64,000 nucleotides of DNA, from contig CACNLV010000001.1 of the NCBI GenBank assembly GCA_902621345.1, positions 496,001 through 560,000 on the forward strand, given 5' to 3'. The notes beneath the pieces were generated by a model. It was given only the letters and a program-made list of their open reading frames with translations, had not been told where the DNA came from and searched no databases. The stretch is from an uncultured Pelagibacteraceae bacterium (GTDB taxonomy: Bacteria; Pseudomonadota; Alphaproteobacteria; Pelagibacterales; Pelagibacteraceae). The position numbers and the translations under genes were made by a program. This document shows positions 41,061 through 52,015 of this stretch, one piece after another. Each line of letters starts with the position of its first letter. Position 1 is the stretch's first letter.

Positions 41061-41429
41061 ATGGAAGATAATTTTAATAAACATTTGGGCAATAAGCTCA
41101 AATTAAGAAGATTGGCTCTAGGTTTAACTCAAACAAAAGTCGCAAAAGCAATTAACGTCACATTTCAACAAATTCAAAAATACGAAAAAGGGACAAATGG
41201 TGTAAGTTCGATAAGATTATTACAACTTTCTAACTATTTAAAAGTACCAATTAATTACTTTTTTGAAGATTTTTCAGAATATTTATTAAATTTAGAAAAA
41301 TCTCAACAGGGACATATGAATGTTAATTATAATTTTTTAGTTAAACTTTATTCAGAGTTAAATGCAGATCAAAAATTAAAGTTTAATAAATCTTTACAAG
41401 TTTCAAACAATATTTCTAAGGTAGTGTAA
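41061..41429 (+). CDS. XRE-family HTH transcriptional regulator
   Basis: LGNKLKLRRLALGLTQTKVAKAINVTFQQIQKYEKGTNGVSSIRLLQLSNYL. Confidence 0.9.
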   Translation: MEDNFNKHLGNKLKLRRLALGLTQTKVAKAINVTFQQIQKYEKGTNGVSSIRLLQLSNYLKVPINYFFEDFSEYLLNLEKSQQGHMNVNYNFLVKLYSELNADQKLKFNKSLQVSNNISKVV

Positions 41430-41433
41430 TTTT

Positions 41434-41509
41434 TGGCTCCTCGGGCAGGACTCGAACCTGCGACCAATTGATTAACAGTCAACTGCTCTACCAACTGAGC
41501 TACCGAGGA
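41434..41509 (-). tRNA. tRNA-Asn (GTT)
   Basis: Reverse complement TCCTCGGTAGCTCAGTTGGTAGAGCAGTTGACTGTTAATC...CCGAGGAGCCA; anticodon GTT; CCA encoded. Confidence 0.96.
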
Positions 41510-41558
41510 ATATAAATTGTCAACTTACTTTCTTTTTTAACTAAAACAAGATTTTTTT

Positions 41559-41632
41559 TGGAGGCAACGCCCGGAATCGAACCGGGATACAAGGATTTGC
41601 AATCCTCTGCGTAACCATTCCGCCACGTTGCC
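41559..41632 (-). tRNA. tRNA-Cys (GCA)
   Basis: Reverse complement GGCAACGTGGCGGAATGGTTACGCAGAGGATTGCAAATCC...CGTTGCCTCCA; anticodon GCA; CCA encoded. Confidence 0.95.
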
Positions 41633-41753
41633 GTATGTTTTAGAAGATAGCTACAAGGAGTTTTATATTAAATATTTGCAATTAGTCTATCAAATAACGT
41701 TCCAATTTGATTATTGTTAATTTAGATTATTAAATTATAAACTATTTACACCC

Positions 41754-44381
41754 ATGATAAGCGATAAATATATACATTCAAAAGTTGAAGATCGGATTTA
41801 TGCTTATTGGGAAAAAAATAAATTATTTAAACCTAAAAAAAATTCCAAGAAGTATTCAATTGTAATTCCACCCCCTAATGTAACCGGAAGTTTGCATATG
41901 GGGCATGCTTTGAATAATTCAATTCAAGACTTTTTAGTTAGATATTATCGTATGAACAATTATGAAACTTTATGGCAACCAGGAACAGATCATGCAGGTA
42001 TAGCTACTCAAGCGCTTGTTGAAAAAAAATTAGAAAAAGAAAGTCTTACTAAAGCCACTCTTGGAAGAGAAAAATTTATTGAAAAAGTATGGGAATGGAA
42101 AAATGAGTATGGCGATATAATAATTAACCAATTAAAGAAACTAGGTTGTTCATGTGACTGGTCAAGAAATGCTTTTACGATGGATAAAAATCTATCTAAA
42201 TCTGTCTTAAAAGTTTTCGTAGAATTATATAAAAAAAAATTAATTTATAAGGCAGAAAAACTAGTGAATTGGGACACTGTATTAAAAACTGCTATTTCAG
42301 ATTTAGAAGTTGACCAAAGGGAGATGAATTCAAAAATTTATTACATCAGATATCCGATAGAAAATTCATCTGAATTTATAACTATTGCGACAACAAGACC
42401 GGAAACTATGCTTGGAGATACTGCAATAGCGGTTAACCCAAAGGATAAAAGATACAAAAAATTTGTCGGCAAAATAGTAACAATACCAATTGTAGGTAGA
42501 AAAATAAAAATAATCAAAGATAATTATGCAGATCCCGATCAAGGAACTGGAGCTTTAAAGATTACTCCAGCACACGACTTTAATGACTATGACGTAGGTC
42601 AAAGAAATAAACTTGATATAATAAATATTTTTACTGAAGAAGGTAAAATTAATAATAATGCTCCGTCAGATTATATTGGTTTAGATAGATTTGATGCTCG
42701 AAAAAAATTACTCAACGAGCTTAAAGAAAAAGATTTTTTTGTAAAAGAAGAAGATATCAAAAATAAAGTTCCATACGGGGATAGATCAAATTCTATAATA
42801 GAACCATTCCTAACAGAGCAGTGGTTTGTTGATGCAAAAAAATTAGCTATCAAAGCAAAAAAAATTGTTAAAACAAAAAAAACAAATTTCTTTCCTAGCA
42901 ATTGGTCTAAAACTTATTTTCAATGGATGAATAATATAGAACCATGGTGTATTTCTCGACAGCTCTGGTGGGGACATCAAATACCGGCGTGGTATGGACC
43001 TGATAAAAAAATTTTTGTAGCTATAGATGAAAAAGAGGCGAAAAAGTTAGCAAAAAAACATTATAAAAATGATGTTGAATTAATCAGAGATCCAGATGTT
43101 TTAGATACATGGTTTTCTTCAGGTTTATGGCCATTTGCAACTTTAGGATGGCCAGATGAAAAAGAGTTTGTTAAAAAATTTTATCCAACCACTGTTTTAG
43201 TTACTGGTTTTGATATTATTTTTTTCTGGGTAGCTAGAATGATTATGTTCGGCATGGAATTTTTAAACAAAGAACCTTTTAAAGATATCTATGTTCATGC
43301 TTTAGTAAGAGATGAGAAAGGACAAAAAATGTCTAAATCAAAAGGCAATGTTATTGATCCATTAGATATAATTGAAAAATATAGTGCAGATGCTTTAAGA
43401 TTTACTTTACTATCTATGGCTTCTCCAGGAACTGATGTAAAACTTTCAGAGGATAGAGTTAAAGGATATAGAAATTTTTTAAATAAATTATGGAACGCAA
43501 ATAATTTTTTAATTACAAATAAATGTGATTTCAATAAAACCGATAAAACTCCAAAAACAACACTGAATATCAATAAATGGATATATTCTGAATTAATAGA
43601 AGTTAAAAATAAAATTCAAAAAAACATTGAAGACTACCGTTTTGATGAAGCTGCAAAAAATGCATATCAATTTGCATGGCATTCATATTGTGATTGGTAT
43701 ATTGAGCTTTCAAAAACAATTCTTTATTCAGAGGACAAAAAAGCTCAAAAAGAGGTAAAAGAGGTATCCGCTTATGTGTTTAAACAAATATTGGTAATGC
43801 TACATCCTTTCATACCATTCGTAACTGAAGAAATATGGCTCAAAAATAAATTCGATAAATCAAATAAGAATTTTCTGATGTATAAGAATTGGCCTTCTGC
43901 TAAAATTAAAAAAGATCAGTCTCAAAAAGATGTTGAAAAAATCATAGATATTATTTCTGAATTAAGGTCTTTTAAAAATGAGCTTAATGTTAGTCCTGGA
44001 TCTTTTGTAGATATATCAATAAACAAAATAGCAAAAAAAAATAAGTCATTAATGAATAATAATGAGACAATTTTAAAAAAACTTGGGCGTATAAACAATT
44101 TTTTTGATAAAGATCAAAATAAACCATCTGCAACAATGGTTATTTCAGGTGATATTTTTAAGATTTATTTTGATGAAAACGTTGACTTAAATTTAATTAA
44201 AGAAAATTTATTAAAACGACAAAGAAAACATCAAGATGATTTAGACAAGATATCGCAACGATTATCGAGTAAAAGTTTTGTTGATAGAGCACCAAAAAAT
44301 ATTGTTGAACAAGAAAAAACTAACTATAGTAACTTGAAAGATGATATTAAAAAGATATCTTTAACTATTGAAAGTTTATAA
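41754..44381 (+). CDS. valS: Valyl-tRNA synthetase
   Basis: [54 protein letters not shown]. Confidence 0.98.
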   Translation: MISDKYIHSKVEDRIYAYWEKNKLFKPKKNSKKYSIVIPPPNVTGSLHMGHALNNSIQDFLVRYYRMNNYETLWQPGTDHAGIATQALVEKKLEKESLTKATLGREKFIEKVWEWKNEYGDIIINQLKKLGCSCDWSRNAFTMDKNLSKSVLKVFVELYKKKLIYKAEKLVNWDTVLKTAISDLEVDQREMNSKIYYIRYPIENSSEFITIATTRPETMLGDTAIAVNPKDKRYKKFVGKIVTIPIVGRKIKIIKDNYADPDQGTGALKITPAHDFNDYDVGQRNKLDIINIFTEEGKINNNAPSDYIGLDRFDARKKLLNELKEKDFFVKEEDIKNKVPYGDRSNSIIEPFLTEQWFVDAKKLAIKAKKIVKTKKTNFFPSNWSKTYFQWMNNIEPWCISRQLWWGHQIPAWYGPDKKIFVAIDEKEAKKLAKKHYKNDVELIRDPDVLDTWFSSGLWPFATLGWPDEKEFVKKFYPTTVLVTGFDIIFFWVARMIMFGMEFLNKEPFKDIYVHALVRDEKGQKMSKSKGNVIDPLDIIEKYSADALRFTLLSMASPGTDVKLSEDRVKGYRNFLNKLWNANNFLITNKCDFNKTDKTPKTTLNINKWIYSELIEVKNKIQKNIEDYRFDEAAKNAYQFAWHSYCDWYIELSKTILYSEDKKAQKEVKEVSAYVFKQILVMLHPFIPFVTEEIWLKNKFDKSNKNFLMYKNWPSAKIKKDQSQKDVEKIIDIISELRSFKNELNVSPGSFVDISINKIAKKNKSLMNNNETILKKLGRINNFFDKDQNKPSATMVISGDIFKIYFDENVDLNLIKENLLKRQRKHQDDLDKISQRLSSKSFVDRAPKNIVEQEKTNYSNLKDDIKKISLTIESL

Positions 44382-46099
44382 TGCGGAAATTTAATAAGAA
44401 AAAACTACCAAGTAGACATACTTCTCTTGGCCCTGATAGAGCCCCGCACAGATCATTTTATTATGCTATGGGTGAAACTGAAAAAGATGTTTCAAAACCA
44501 TTTATTGGTGTTGTCTCAACTTGGAATGAAGCTGCACCTTGTAACATAGCTCTAATGAGACAAGCTCAATCAGTTAAAAAGGGTGTTAGAGCCTCTGGTG
44601 GTACACCAAGGGAATTTTGTACAATTACAGTCACTGATGGTATAGCAATGGGTCACGAAGGAATGAAATCTTCTTTGATTTCAAGAGAAGTAATAGCAGA
44701 TAGTGCTGAATTAACTGTTAGAGGTCATTGTTACGATGCATTAGTAGGTATCGCAGGATGTGACAAATCTTTGCCAGGTTTAATGATGTCGATGGTTAGA
44801 CTTAACGTTCCAAGTGTATTTATTTATGGTGGTTCAATACTACCAGGAAAATATAAAGGCAAAGATGTAACTGTAGTTGATGTTTTTGAAGCTGTTGGAA
44901 AACATTCCTCAGGACAAATGTCAGCAAAAGAATTAAGAAAGTTAGAATTAGTTGCTTGCCCTACAGCTGGAGCTTGCGGAGGTCAATTTACAGCTAACAC
45001 GATGGCGTGTGTGTCTGAGGCTATTGGTTTAGCATTACCTTATTCTGCGGGAACACCTGCACCATATGAAGAAAGAGACAAGTATGCAAAAGCGAGTGGC
45101 CGAATGGTTATGGAATTATTAGCTAAAAAAATTAAACCAAGAGATATTGTAACAAGAAAAGCATTAGAAAATGCTGCAACAATAGTTGCTGCAACTGGAG
45201 GTTCAACTAATGCTGCATTACACTTACCAGCTATTGCAAATGAAGCAGGAATAAAATTTGATTTAATGGATGTTGCAAAAATATTTAAAAGAACACCTTA
45301 TCTTGCAGACTTAAAACCAGGTGGAAAATATGTTGCAAAAGATATGTGGTTAGCAGGTGGTGTGCCAATGCTTTTAAAAACTTTATATGATGGTGGTTAT
45401 ATTCATGGTGATTGTATGACAGTTACAGGCAAAACAATGAAAGAAAATTTAAAGGGAATTAAATTTAATCCAAAACAAAAAGTATTAAGAGCTTATAACA
45501 AACCCTTATCACCAGATGGTGGTGTAGTAGGTTTGAAAGGTAATTTAGCTCCAGAAGGTGGAATTGTTAAAATTGCAGGACTAAAAAAATTACAATTTAC
45601 AGGAAGAGCAAGATGTTTTGACAATGAAGAAAGTGCAATGAAAGCAGTACAAAGTAGAAAATATAAAGATGGTGATGTAATTATAATTAGATATGAAGGT
45701 CCAGTAGGGGGACCAGGTATGAGAGAAATGCTCTCAACAACTGGTGCAATTTATGGTCAAGGAAAAGGAGAAAAAGTTGCTTTAATTACTGATGGAAGAT
45801 TTTCAGGAGCAACAAGAGGATTTTGTGTTGGTCATGTTGGACCAGAGGCTGCTTTAGGTGGACCGATTGCTCTTTTACGTAATGGCGATGTTATTGATAT
45901 AGATGCTAAAAAAGGAACGATTAATGTTCGCTTAACCAAATCTCAATTAGCTTCAAGAAGAAGAAAATGGAAGGCTAGAAAATCTGATTTTGGTTCAGGA
46001 ACTCTTTGGAAATATGCTCAAACAGTTGGACCAGCAAGTTTAGGAGCACCAACACATCCAGGTAAGAAAAAAGAAGTTAAGGAATATTCGAAAATTTGA
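44381..46099 (+). CDS. ilvD: Dihydroxy-acid dehydratase
   Basis: [53 protein letters not shown]. Confidence 0.97.
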   Translation: MRKFNKKKLPSRHTSLGPDRAPHRSFYYAMGETEKDVSKPFIGVVSTWNEAAPCNIALMRQAQSVKKGVRASGGTPREFCTITVTDGIAMGHEGMKSSLISREVIADSAELTVRGHCYDALVGIAGCDKSLPGLMMSMVRLNVPSVFIYGGSILPGKYKGKDVTVVDVFEAVGKHSSGQMSAKELRKLELVACPTAGACGGQFTANTMACVSEAIGLALPYSAGTPAPYEERDKYAKASGRMVMELLAKKIKPRDIVTRKALENAATIVAATGGSTNAALHLPAIANEAGIKFDLMDVAKIFKRTPYLADLKPGGKYVAKDMWLAGGVPMLLKTLYDGGYIHGDCMTVTGKTMKENLKGIKFNPKQKVLRAYNKPLSPDGGVVGLKGNLAPEGGIVKIAGLKKLQFTGRARCFDNEESAMKAVQSRKYKDGDVIIIRYEGPVGGPGMREMLSTTGAIYGQGKGEKVALITDGRFSGATRGFCVGHVGPEAALGGPIALLRNGDVIDIDAKKGTINVRLTKSQLASRRRKWKARKSDFGSGTLWKYAQTVGPASLGAPTHPGKKKEVKEYSKI

Positions 46100-47289
46100 T
46101 GAAAATTCGCCCTGTTATTTTATGTGGTGGCGCTGGAACAAGACTTTGGCCTAAAGCTAAAAAACATCAAGCAAAACAATTTATCGATTTTGGTAATTGG
46201 ACTTTACTAGGTAAAACTTTAGAGAGAGTTAAAGCACCTATATTTGATGCTCCAATTATAAGCACCAATGCAAAATATTTAAGACAAGTAAAACAGCATC
46301 TAAAGAAACACAAAATAAGAAAATTTAAGATAGTTTTAGAGCCAGCTAAAAGAAATACAGCACCAGCTATATTAAGTACTGCATTAATAAAGGATATTTC
46401 AAATGAACAACCATTAATGTTTTTAGCCGCTGATCATCTAATAGAGAAGGTTGGTTTATTTAATAAAGCTATCAAAAAAAATCAAAAGAAACTTACTCAA
46501 AACAATATCTTTATTTTTGGGATTAAACCCAAAATGCCCTCAAGTGAATTTGGTTATTTTTTAACAAAAAGTAACAAAGTAACTAGATTTGTAGAAAAAC
46601 CCAAAAAGGCTAAAGCTAAACAAATAATTAGTAAAAAAGGTTATTGGAATTCTGGAATGTTTTATTTGAGAAAAGACTCAATAATAAATAATTTTAAGAA
46701 ATACCAACCAAATATTTATCGAAATTGTAATAAAGCAGTATTAAAAGCAAAATATAAAAGTAATATATATTATTTAAACAAACAATCTTTCACAAAAGCA
46801 AAAGCCAAGTCTTTTGACTATGCAATATTAGAAAAAACCAAAGATATAAATGCTATCAAATTAGATATTCCTTGGTCTGATTTAGGATCTTGGAAAGAAA
46901 TCTGTAAGATGTACGGACGAAATAAAAGACATTATTTTAAAAAGAAGAATGTATTCCACAGACCTTGGGGTAGTTATGTAAATCTATTTAATGGTAAGGA
47001 ATTCTTAATTAAAGAATTATATGTAAAACCAAAAGGTATATTAAGTCTTCAAAAACATCATCATAGAGCTGAACATTGGGTAGTTACTCATGGTGAACCT
47101 AAAATTACTTTAAATAAGAAATATTTCACTATGAAACCTGATGAAACTATTTTTATTCCACTAGGTGCAATCCATAGAATAGAAAATCCCTATAAAAAAC
47201 CAGTTAAAATAATTGAAGCTCAAGTAGGCTCGATTTTAAAAGAAACAGATATAGTGAGATATCAAGATATTTATGGCAGAGTAAAATAA
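46099..47289 (+). CDS. Mannose-1-phosphate guanylyltransferase (with C-terminal phosphomannose isomerase-like cupin)
   Basis: VILCGGAGTRLWPKAKKHQAKQFI; FVEKPKKAKAKQII; FHRPWGSY...SLQKHHHRAEHWVV. ORF track starts at TTG 46096; ATG at 46099 overlaps the ilvD stop. Confidence 0.92.
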   Translation: MKIRPVILCGGAGTRLWPKAKKHQAKQFIDFGNWTLLGKTLERVKAPIFDAPIISTNAKYLRQVKQHLKKHKIRKFKIVLEPAKRNTAPAILSTALIKDISNEQPLMFLAADHLIEKVGLFNKAIKKNQKKLTQNNIFIFGIKPKMPSSEFGYFLTKSNKVTRFVEKPKKAKAKQIISKKGYWNSGMFYLRKDSIINNFKKYQPNIYRNCNKAVLKAKYKSNIYYLNKQSFTKAKAKSFDYAILEKTKDINAIKLDIPWSDLGSWKEICKMYGRNKRHYFKKKNVFHRPWGSYVNLFNGKEFLIKELYVKPKGILSLQKHHHRAEHWVVTHGEPKITLNKKYFTMKPDETIFIPLGAIHRIENPYKKPVKIIEAQVGSILKETDIVRYQDIYGRVK

Positions 47290-48174
47290 TTATTTTACAA
47301 GAAAATTCACTTTTTTATTTGATAGATTTAAATGAATTTTTTTATATGAACCAAAATTATCTCCATCAATTTGAACAGGTATCAAATCATTTCCATCAAT
47401 TGTAATGTTTTGTGAATAAGTAGTAATAACATTTTTATTTTTACTTAAATCACCATTAAGAATTATTAAAAATATAGAATATAATAAATTGATCCTAGTT
47501 AAATCCTTAAATATATATGTGACTATTTTATTTTCAAAAATATTTGTTTTATTTATTTTATGATGTCCAGCGTAATATTTGGTATTTGAAGATAATATCC
47601 AGTCTGCTTGATAAAATTGTCCATCAAAAGTAACATTTAATTTTTTATTATTCATAAACAAGAAATATTGAAAACCTTTGATACCAAATATCACTTTTCC
47701 AAGAATTTTTTTAATTTTTGAATTAATTGAATGAACAATTTTTGCATCCCATCCTATACCAGCCATTAAAAAGAAATAATTCTCGTTAATTTTTACAAGA
47801 TTAGAGGATTTATAATTATTAGAAATCAATACATTGACTATATCATCAATCTTTTTATTCATTGATAATTCAGCTTGCAGTAAATTTGCAGTCCCAGCAG
47901 GTATATAGCCTATAGCAAAATCGTCTTTAAAATTAAAATCATTCTTTATTAATTCATTAATTGCAAAAGAAACAGATCCATCTCCACCAGCAACTATTAA
48001 TCGATCATAATTTTTTTGATTAAAGTTTTTAAAAATTTTCTTAGCTTGATTTATTGTTTTGGTCTCAAAGTATTCTACTGAATTATTTTCTTTTAACTTA
48101 GATAAAACCCTATTTATGAATTTTGATTTTCTTCCAGAGGAAGAGTTTTGATTGTAAATTAAACAATACAACAT
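47290..48174 (-). CDS. YegS/DagK-family lipid (diacylglycerol) kinase
   Basis: DRLIVAGGDGSVSFAINELI; GYIPAGTANLLQAEL. Confidence 0.88.
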   Translation of the reverse strand: MLYCLIYNQNSSSGRKSKFINRVLSKLKENNSVEYFETKTINQAKKIFKNFNQKNYDRLIVAGGDGSVSFAINELIKNDFNFKDDFAIGYIPAGTANLLQAELSMNKKIDDIVNVLISNNYKSSNLVKINENYFFLMAGIGWDAKIVHSINSKIKKILGKVIFGIKGFQYFLFMNNKKLNVTFDGQFYQADWILSSNTKYYAGHHKINKTNIFENKIVTYIFKDLTRINLLYSIFLIILNGDLSKNKNVITTYSQNITIDGNDLIPVQIDGDNFGSYKKIHLNLSNKKVNFLVK

Positions 48175-48191
48175 AATTAATCCTTAAAAAA

Positions 48192-48211
48192 TTTTTAACA
48201 AATTTGTAACA
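48192..48211. promoter_or_regulatory. Candidate Pho box in divergent lipid kinase / plcP promoter region
   Basis: Direct repeat tttttaaca (48192-48200) and tttgtaaca (48203-48211), period exactly 11 nt. Confidence 0.6.
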
Positions 48212-48272
48212 TTTAAATGAAATAAGAAATACATGATTCGTGTTACAGTTGTATTAAAATATAGGCCTTTAA

Positions 48273-49085
48273 ATGCCTAACATACTTAAATACAAAAGCA
48301 TTTTTATTTCTGATGTGCATTTGGGTACCAAGGGTTGTCAGGCGAAAAAACTTTTAGAGTTTTTTAAAAACTCAAGATCTGAAAATCTTTATCTTGTAGG
48401 AGACATTATAGATGTCTGGGAAATGCAAAAAAGTTTTTTTTGGCCTCAAGAACATAATGATGTAATCCAAAAAATTTTAAGAAAAGCAAGACATGGCACT
48501 AAAGTTTTCTATATTATGGGCAACCATGATGAAATGTTAAGAAAATTTATTCCAATGAATTTTGGTGACATCCATATGGTTAATAGAGTTATTCATGAGA
48601 CAAATGCTGGAAAAAAATATGTTGTTGTTCATGGTGATGCTTGGGATGGTGTTATGAAACATGCTAAATGGCTATCTAAACTTGGATCAATAGCTTACAA
48701 TTTATTGTTACAAATAAATGTAATAATTAATTTCTTTAGAAGGTTGAGAGGAAAAGAATATTGGTCTCTTGCAAAATATTTAAAATATAAGGTTAAGAAC
48801 GCCGTCAAATATATTGGTGAATATGAAAAAACACTCTCAGATTATGCAAAAAGAAAAAAATTTGATGGAATAATTTGTGGCCATATCCATCATGCTGAGG
48901 ATAGAGATTTTAATGGGGTCAATTATTTAAATTGTGGAGACTGGGTAGAATCTTGCACTGCATTAGCCGAAAATTACGATGGTAGCTTTGAAATATTATA
49001 TTGGGATAAAATAAGAGAACAATATTTAGACACTCAAGAAATAATTAAACCTATTAAAAATGAAGACTTAAAAAAAGCTTCGTAA
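48273..49085 (+). CDS. plcP: LpxH/PlcP-like metallophosphoesterase (candidate phospholipase C of lipid remodelling)
   Basis: ISDVHLGTKGCQAKKLLEFF; LVGDIIDVWEM; IMGNHDEMLRKF; VVHGDAWDGVM; GHIHHAEDRDF; followed by a glycosyltransferase. Confidence 0.8.
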   Translation: MPNILKYKSIFISDVHLGTKGCQAKKLLEFFKNSRSENLYLVGDIIDVWEMQKSFFWPQEHNDVIQKILRKARHGTKVFYIMGNHDEMLRKFIPMNFGDIHMVNRVIHETNAGKKYVVVHGDAWDGVMKHAKWLSKLGSIAYNLLLQINVIINFFRRLRGKEYWSLAKYLKYKVKNAVKYIGEYEKTLSDYAKRKKFDGIICGHIHHAEDRDFNGVNYLNCGDWVESCTALAENYDGSFEILYWDKIREQYLDTQEIIKPIKNEDLKKAS

Positions 49086-49088
49086 TTA

Positions 49089-50096
49089 ATGAAAATTTTA
49101 ATCGCAACAGATGCATATTTTCCACAAGTAAATGGTGTTGTAAGAACCTTGCATGAAACAGGTAAAATTTTAAAAGAACAAGGTCATAGAATAGAATATA
49201 TCACACCAGAATTATTTTTAACTTTTCCGATGCCAAAATATAATGAAATTAGAATATCTATTAATGTTTGGCCAAGAGTTGGTAGCTTAATAAAGAAAAT
49301 AAAACCTGATGCAATTCATATAGCTACTGAAGGTCCTATAGGGACTATGGCAAGAAGATATTGTTTGAAGAATAAACTAAAGTTTACCACAAGTTTTCAT
49401 ACAAGATTTGATAAATATCTTAAGCTTTACTTTCCTATTATACCTGCAAAATGGGCTGAAAAATTCTTAGCAAACTTTCATAACAAGGCTGAGAGAATCT
49501 TAGTAACAACAGAATCTATGAGAAAAGAATTAATCGATATAGGTATAGATAATAATAAAATGATTACTTGGACAAGAGGAGGCAATCATGGAGCTTTTAA
49601 GAGTCCGAAAAAAATTGATTTACCACATAAAAGACCGATTTGGATTTATGTTGGAAGAGTTGCAGTTGAAAAAAACATAAGAGCTTTTTTAGAATGTGAT
49701 TTAGAGGGTACAAAAATGATAATAGGAAAGGGACCTGATTTAAAAAAATTAAAAAAAGAATTTCCTAAAGATATTTTTTTAGGAGAAAAAACAAACGGTG
49801 AATTAGCGTCTCATTTTGCATCTTCCGATGTTTTTGTATTTCCAAGTAAAACAGATACATTTGGAATTGTAGTTTGTGAGTCTTTAAATTGCGGAACACC
49901 TGTAGCTGCTTATCCTGTTCCAGGTCCTAAAGATATATTTGAGGGTTCCAAAATAAATTGTTTAGATAATGATCTTAAAGTTTCAGCTCATAAAGCTTTG
50001 AAAGTTAATAGAAATGATTGTCTTGAATTTGCAAAAAAATTCACTTGGGAAGAAACAGCAAAAATATTTTTTAACAATATTTCACCAAATCATTAG
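49089..50096 (+). CDS. GT4-family glycosyltransferase (candidate Agt, diacylglycerol glycosyltransferase)
   Basis: TDAYFPQVNGVVRTLHETGKILKEQGHRIEYITPE; FVFPSKTDTFGIVVCESLNCGTPVAAYPVPGPKDI. Confidence 0.85.
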   Translation: MKILIATDAYFPQVNGVVRTLHETGKILKEQGHRIEYITPELFLTFPMPKYNEIRISINVWPRVGSLIKKIKPDAIHIATEGPIGTMARRYCLKNKLKFTTSFHTRFDKYLKLYFPIIPAKWAEKFLANFHNKAERILVTTESMRKELIDIGIDNNKMITWTRGGNHGAFKSPKKIDLPHKRPIWIYVGRVAVEKNIRAFLECDLEGTKMIIGKGPDLKKLKKEFPKDIFLGEKTNGELASHFASSDVFVFPSKTDTFGIVVCESLNCGTPVAAYPVPGPKDIFEGSKINCLDNDLKVSAHKALKVNRNDCLEFAKKFTWEETAKIFFNNISPNH

Positions 50097-50115
50097 TTAA
50101 TTTTTCCTTAATTTA

Positions 50116-50143
50116 TTTGCATTAAAAAGTTTAATGATGCAAA
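50116..50143. repeat. Inverted repeat/hairpin between glycosyltransferase gene and phoR
   Basis: tttg-cattaaa-aag-tttaatg-(atg)-caaa: 11 bp stem with a 3-nt bulge, loop AAG. Confidence 0.6.
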
Positions 50144-50161
50144 ATTAAGCCGTCTAAATTT

Positions 50162-51307
50162 ATGGAATATTTCATCATTCTACTTATAGTTGTTATAATT
50201 TATCTCCTCTATTTACTTAATCAAAAAAAAAACAAATCAATAAATACTGCTACAATAATTAATAAAAGAGAGGAAAAAACCAAAAGAGTAATTATTGATG
50301 AGCTTGAGGATCAATTTTTTGCATTAAATAAATTTAACATAATTAAATATGCCAATCCAAGTGCATTAAAAAGATTTGGAAGTAATTTAATTGATAAAAA
50401 CATATCTTCTATAATTCGAAAACCAGAATTAATAGAAAATATTGAAAAAGCTATTGTTGAAAATAAAACAAAAAATATTGACATTGAAATAGACCTCCCA
50501 TCATATCAATTCTATAAAATTTATATTATTCCTGGCCCAACTCATTTGTTTACTGAACCAGACTCTGTTGTGTTATTTTTAAAAGATTTTACTGAAATTA
50601 CAAAAGCACAAAAATTTAAAACTGATTTTGTAGCAAATGTAAGCCATGAATTAAGAACACCTTTAATGGCAATCAAAGGATCACTAGAAACAATTGAGGG
50701 CCCAGCGTCTGATGATGAAAAGGCTAAAAAAAAATTTATGAAAATAATGACTGATCAATCAAATAGAATGGAAAATTTAATTAATGATCTTTTAATACTC
50801 ACAAGAATTGAATTAGAGGAACACATAAGGCCAAACTCTTTAGTTGATATAAATGATCTTTTCAAAACAATCATCAGTAATTTTGAGATTATTTTAAAAA
50901 GAAAGAAATTAAATATTAATTTATCTCTCGCCAATCCAACAGTTGTTATTGGAGATGAAAAAAAATTACAAACTGTTTTTTCTAATCTTTTAGATAATGC
51001 AATTAAGTATTCAAAGGAAAATAAGTCTATTTTTATATCAAGCAAAATTAGCGATGGTAAATTGTTAGAAAAAAATTTTATGATCAGTATTAAAGACGAA
51101 GGTGTTGGCATTCCTCAAAGATATATTTCTAGAATTACAGAAAGATTTTTTAGGGTAGATCTTGAACAAAGTAACAAGGTTGGTGGAACCGGTTTAGGAT
51201 TAGCTATTGTTAAACATATAGTTACTCAACATCGTGGACACTATGAGATTCTAAGTGAGGAAAACCAAGGAACTGAAATTCAAATTTATTTACCAGCGAA
51301 AACTTAA
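50162..51307 (+). CDS. phoR: PhoR-like phosphate regulon sensor histidine kinase
   Basis: N-terminal TM, PAS-like region, DFVANVSHELRTPLMAIKGSLETIEG, GGTGLGLAIVKHIVTQHRG; precedes the pst genes. Confidence 0.9.
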   Translation: MEYFIILLIVVIIYLLYLLNQKKNKSINTATIINKREEKTKRVIIDELEDQFFALNKFNIIKYANPSALKRFGSNLIDKNISSIIRKPELIENIEKAIVENKTKNIDIEIDLPSYQFYKIYIIPGPTHLFTEPDSVVLFLKDFTEITKAQKFKTDFVANVSHELRTPLMAIKGSLETIEGPASDDEKAKKKFMKIMTDQSNRMENLINDLLILTRIELEEHIRPNSLVDINDLFKTIISNFEIILKRKKLNINLSLANPTVVIGDEKKLQTVFSNLLDNAIKYSKENKSIFISSKISDGKLLEKNFMISIKDEGVGIPQRYISRITERFFRVDLEQSNKVGGTGLGLAIVKHIVTQHRGHYEILSEENQGTEIQIYLPAKT

Positions 51308-51323
51308 ATTTAAAAAATATTAT

Positions 51324-51354
51324 ATTGTAATAGTTTTAGAAGGTTTTTTTAACA
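51324..51354 (+). promoter_or_regulatory. Weak candidate Pho box upstream of 51398 ORF
   Basis: attgtaata (51324-51332) and tttttaaca (51346-51354) are 22 nt apart (2 x 11), with a non-matching unit between. Confidence 0.3.
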
Positions 51355-51397
51355 ATTCTTTACTTGATTAATGTTAATCTTTTAATTAATTTTTTAT

Positions 51398-52006
51398 ATG
51401 GTTAAAATATTTAAAAATATTTTGATTTTTGCTTTTTTATTAAGCTCTATAACAACAAGTGTTTTTTCTAAAGATATAACAACATTATTAAGAAATCAGC
51501 AACTTACAGTTTTTGATATTGGAATTTTTAGATTAGAGGCAGATTTGAAAACTTCATATCCTTCTATTAAAGATCATTTAGAAGTTACTGAAGCTGAATT
51601 TTATACAGACGTAGTTACCTCGTATTCTAAAAATTCAATTGATTTAATTGTTTCTGTTCCTATGAATAGAAATCTCAAGAAGGAAAATTATTTTTCAGAT
51701 TCTTTTAGATGTAGGAATATTTTTAATTCTGTAAGAGATTTTTTATTGAGGAATGAAAATTTGAGTAATTATAGATATACTATGGCTACAAGCTATTTAA
51801 CCTCTATATTTTCAACCCCAAGTTCATGGCCAAGCTGGAGATATGATGAAGAAATTAGAGAGGAATTAGTAAACTTAGTAAAACTAGAAATAACTTTACG
51901 TCCAACCAAAGAACTAGCTCTTAATGAACAGGTAAACCCTGTTTCATGTATTGGTGGCTTAGAAACTGATATTGATCAAATAATTATATCAAAAAAATAC
52001 AACTAA
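51398..52006 (+). CDS. Uncharacterized exported protein between phoR and pstS
   Basis: 202 aa ORF with signal peptide-like N-terminus (FKNILIFAFLLSSITTSVFSKD); no family recognised. Confidence 0.8.
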   Translation: MVKIFKNILIFAFLLSSITTSVFSKDITTLLRNQQLTVFDIGIFRLEADLKTSYPSIKDHLEVTEAEFYTDVVTSYSKNSIDLIVSVPMNRNLKKENYFSDSFRCRNIFNSVRDFLLRNENLSNYRYTMATSYLTSIFSTPSSWPSWRYDEEIREELVNLVKLEITLRPTKELALNEQVNPVSCIGGLETDIDQIIISKKYN

Positions 52007-52015
52007 AAAGTTACC

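Noticed and set aside
50755-51111. 118-aa minus-strand ORF
   Set aside because: Antisense to phoR kinase domain; shadow ORF.
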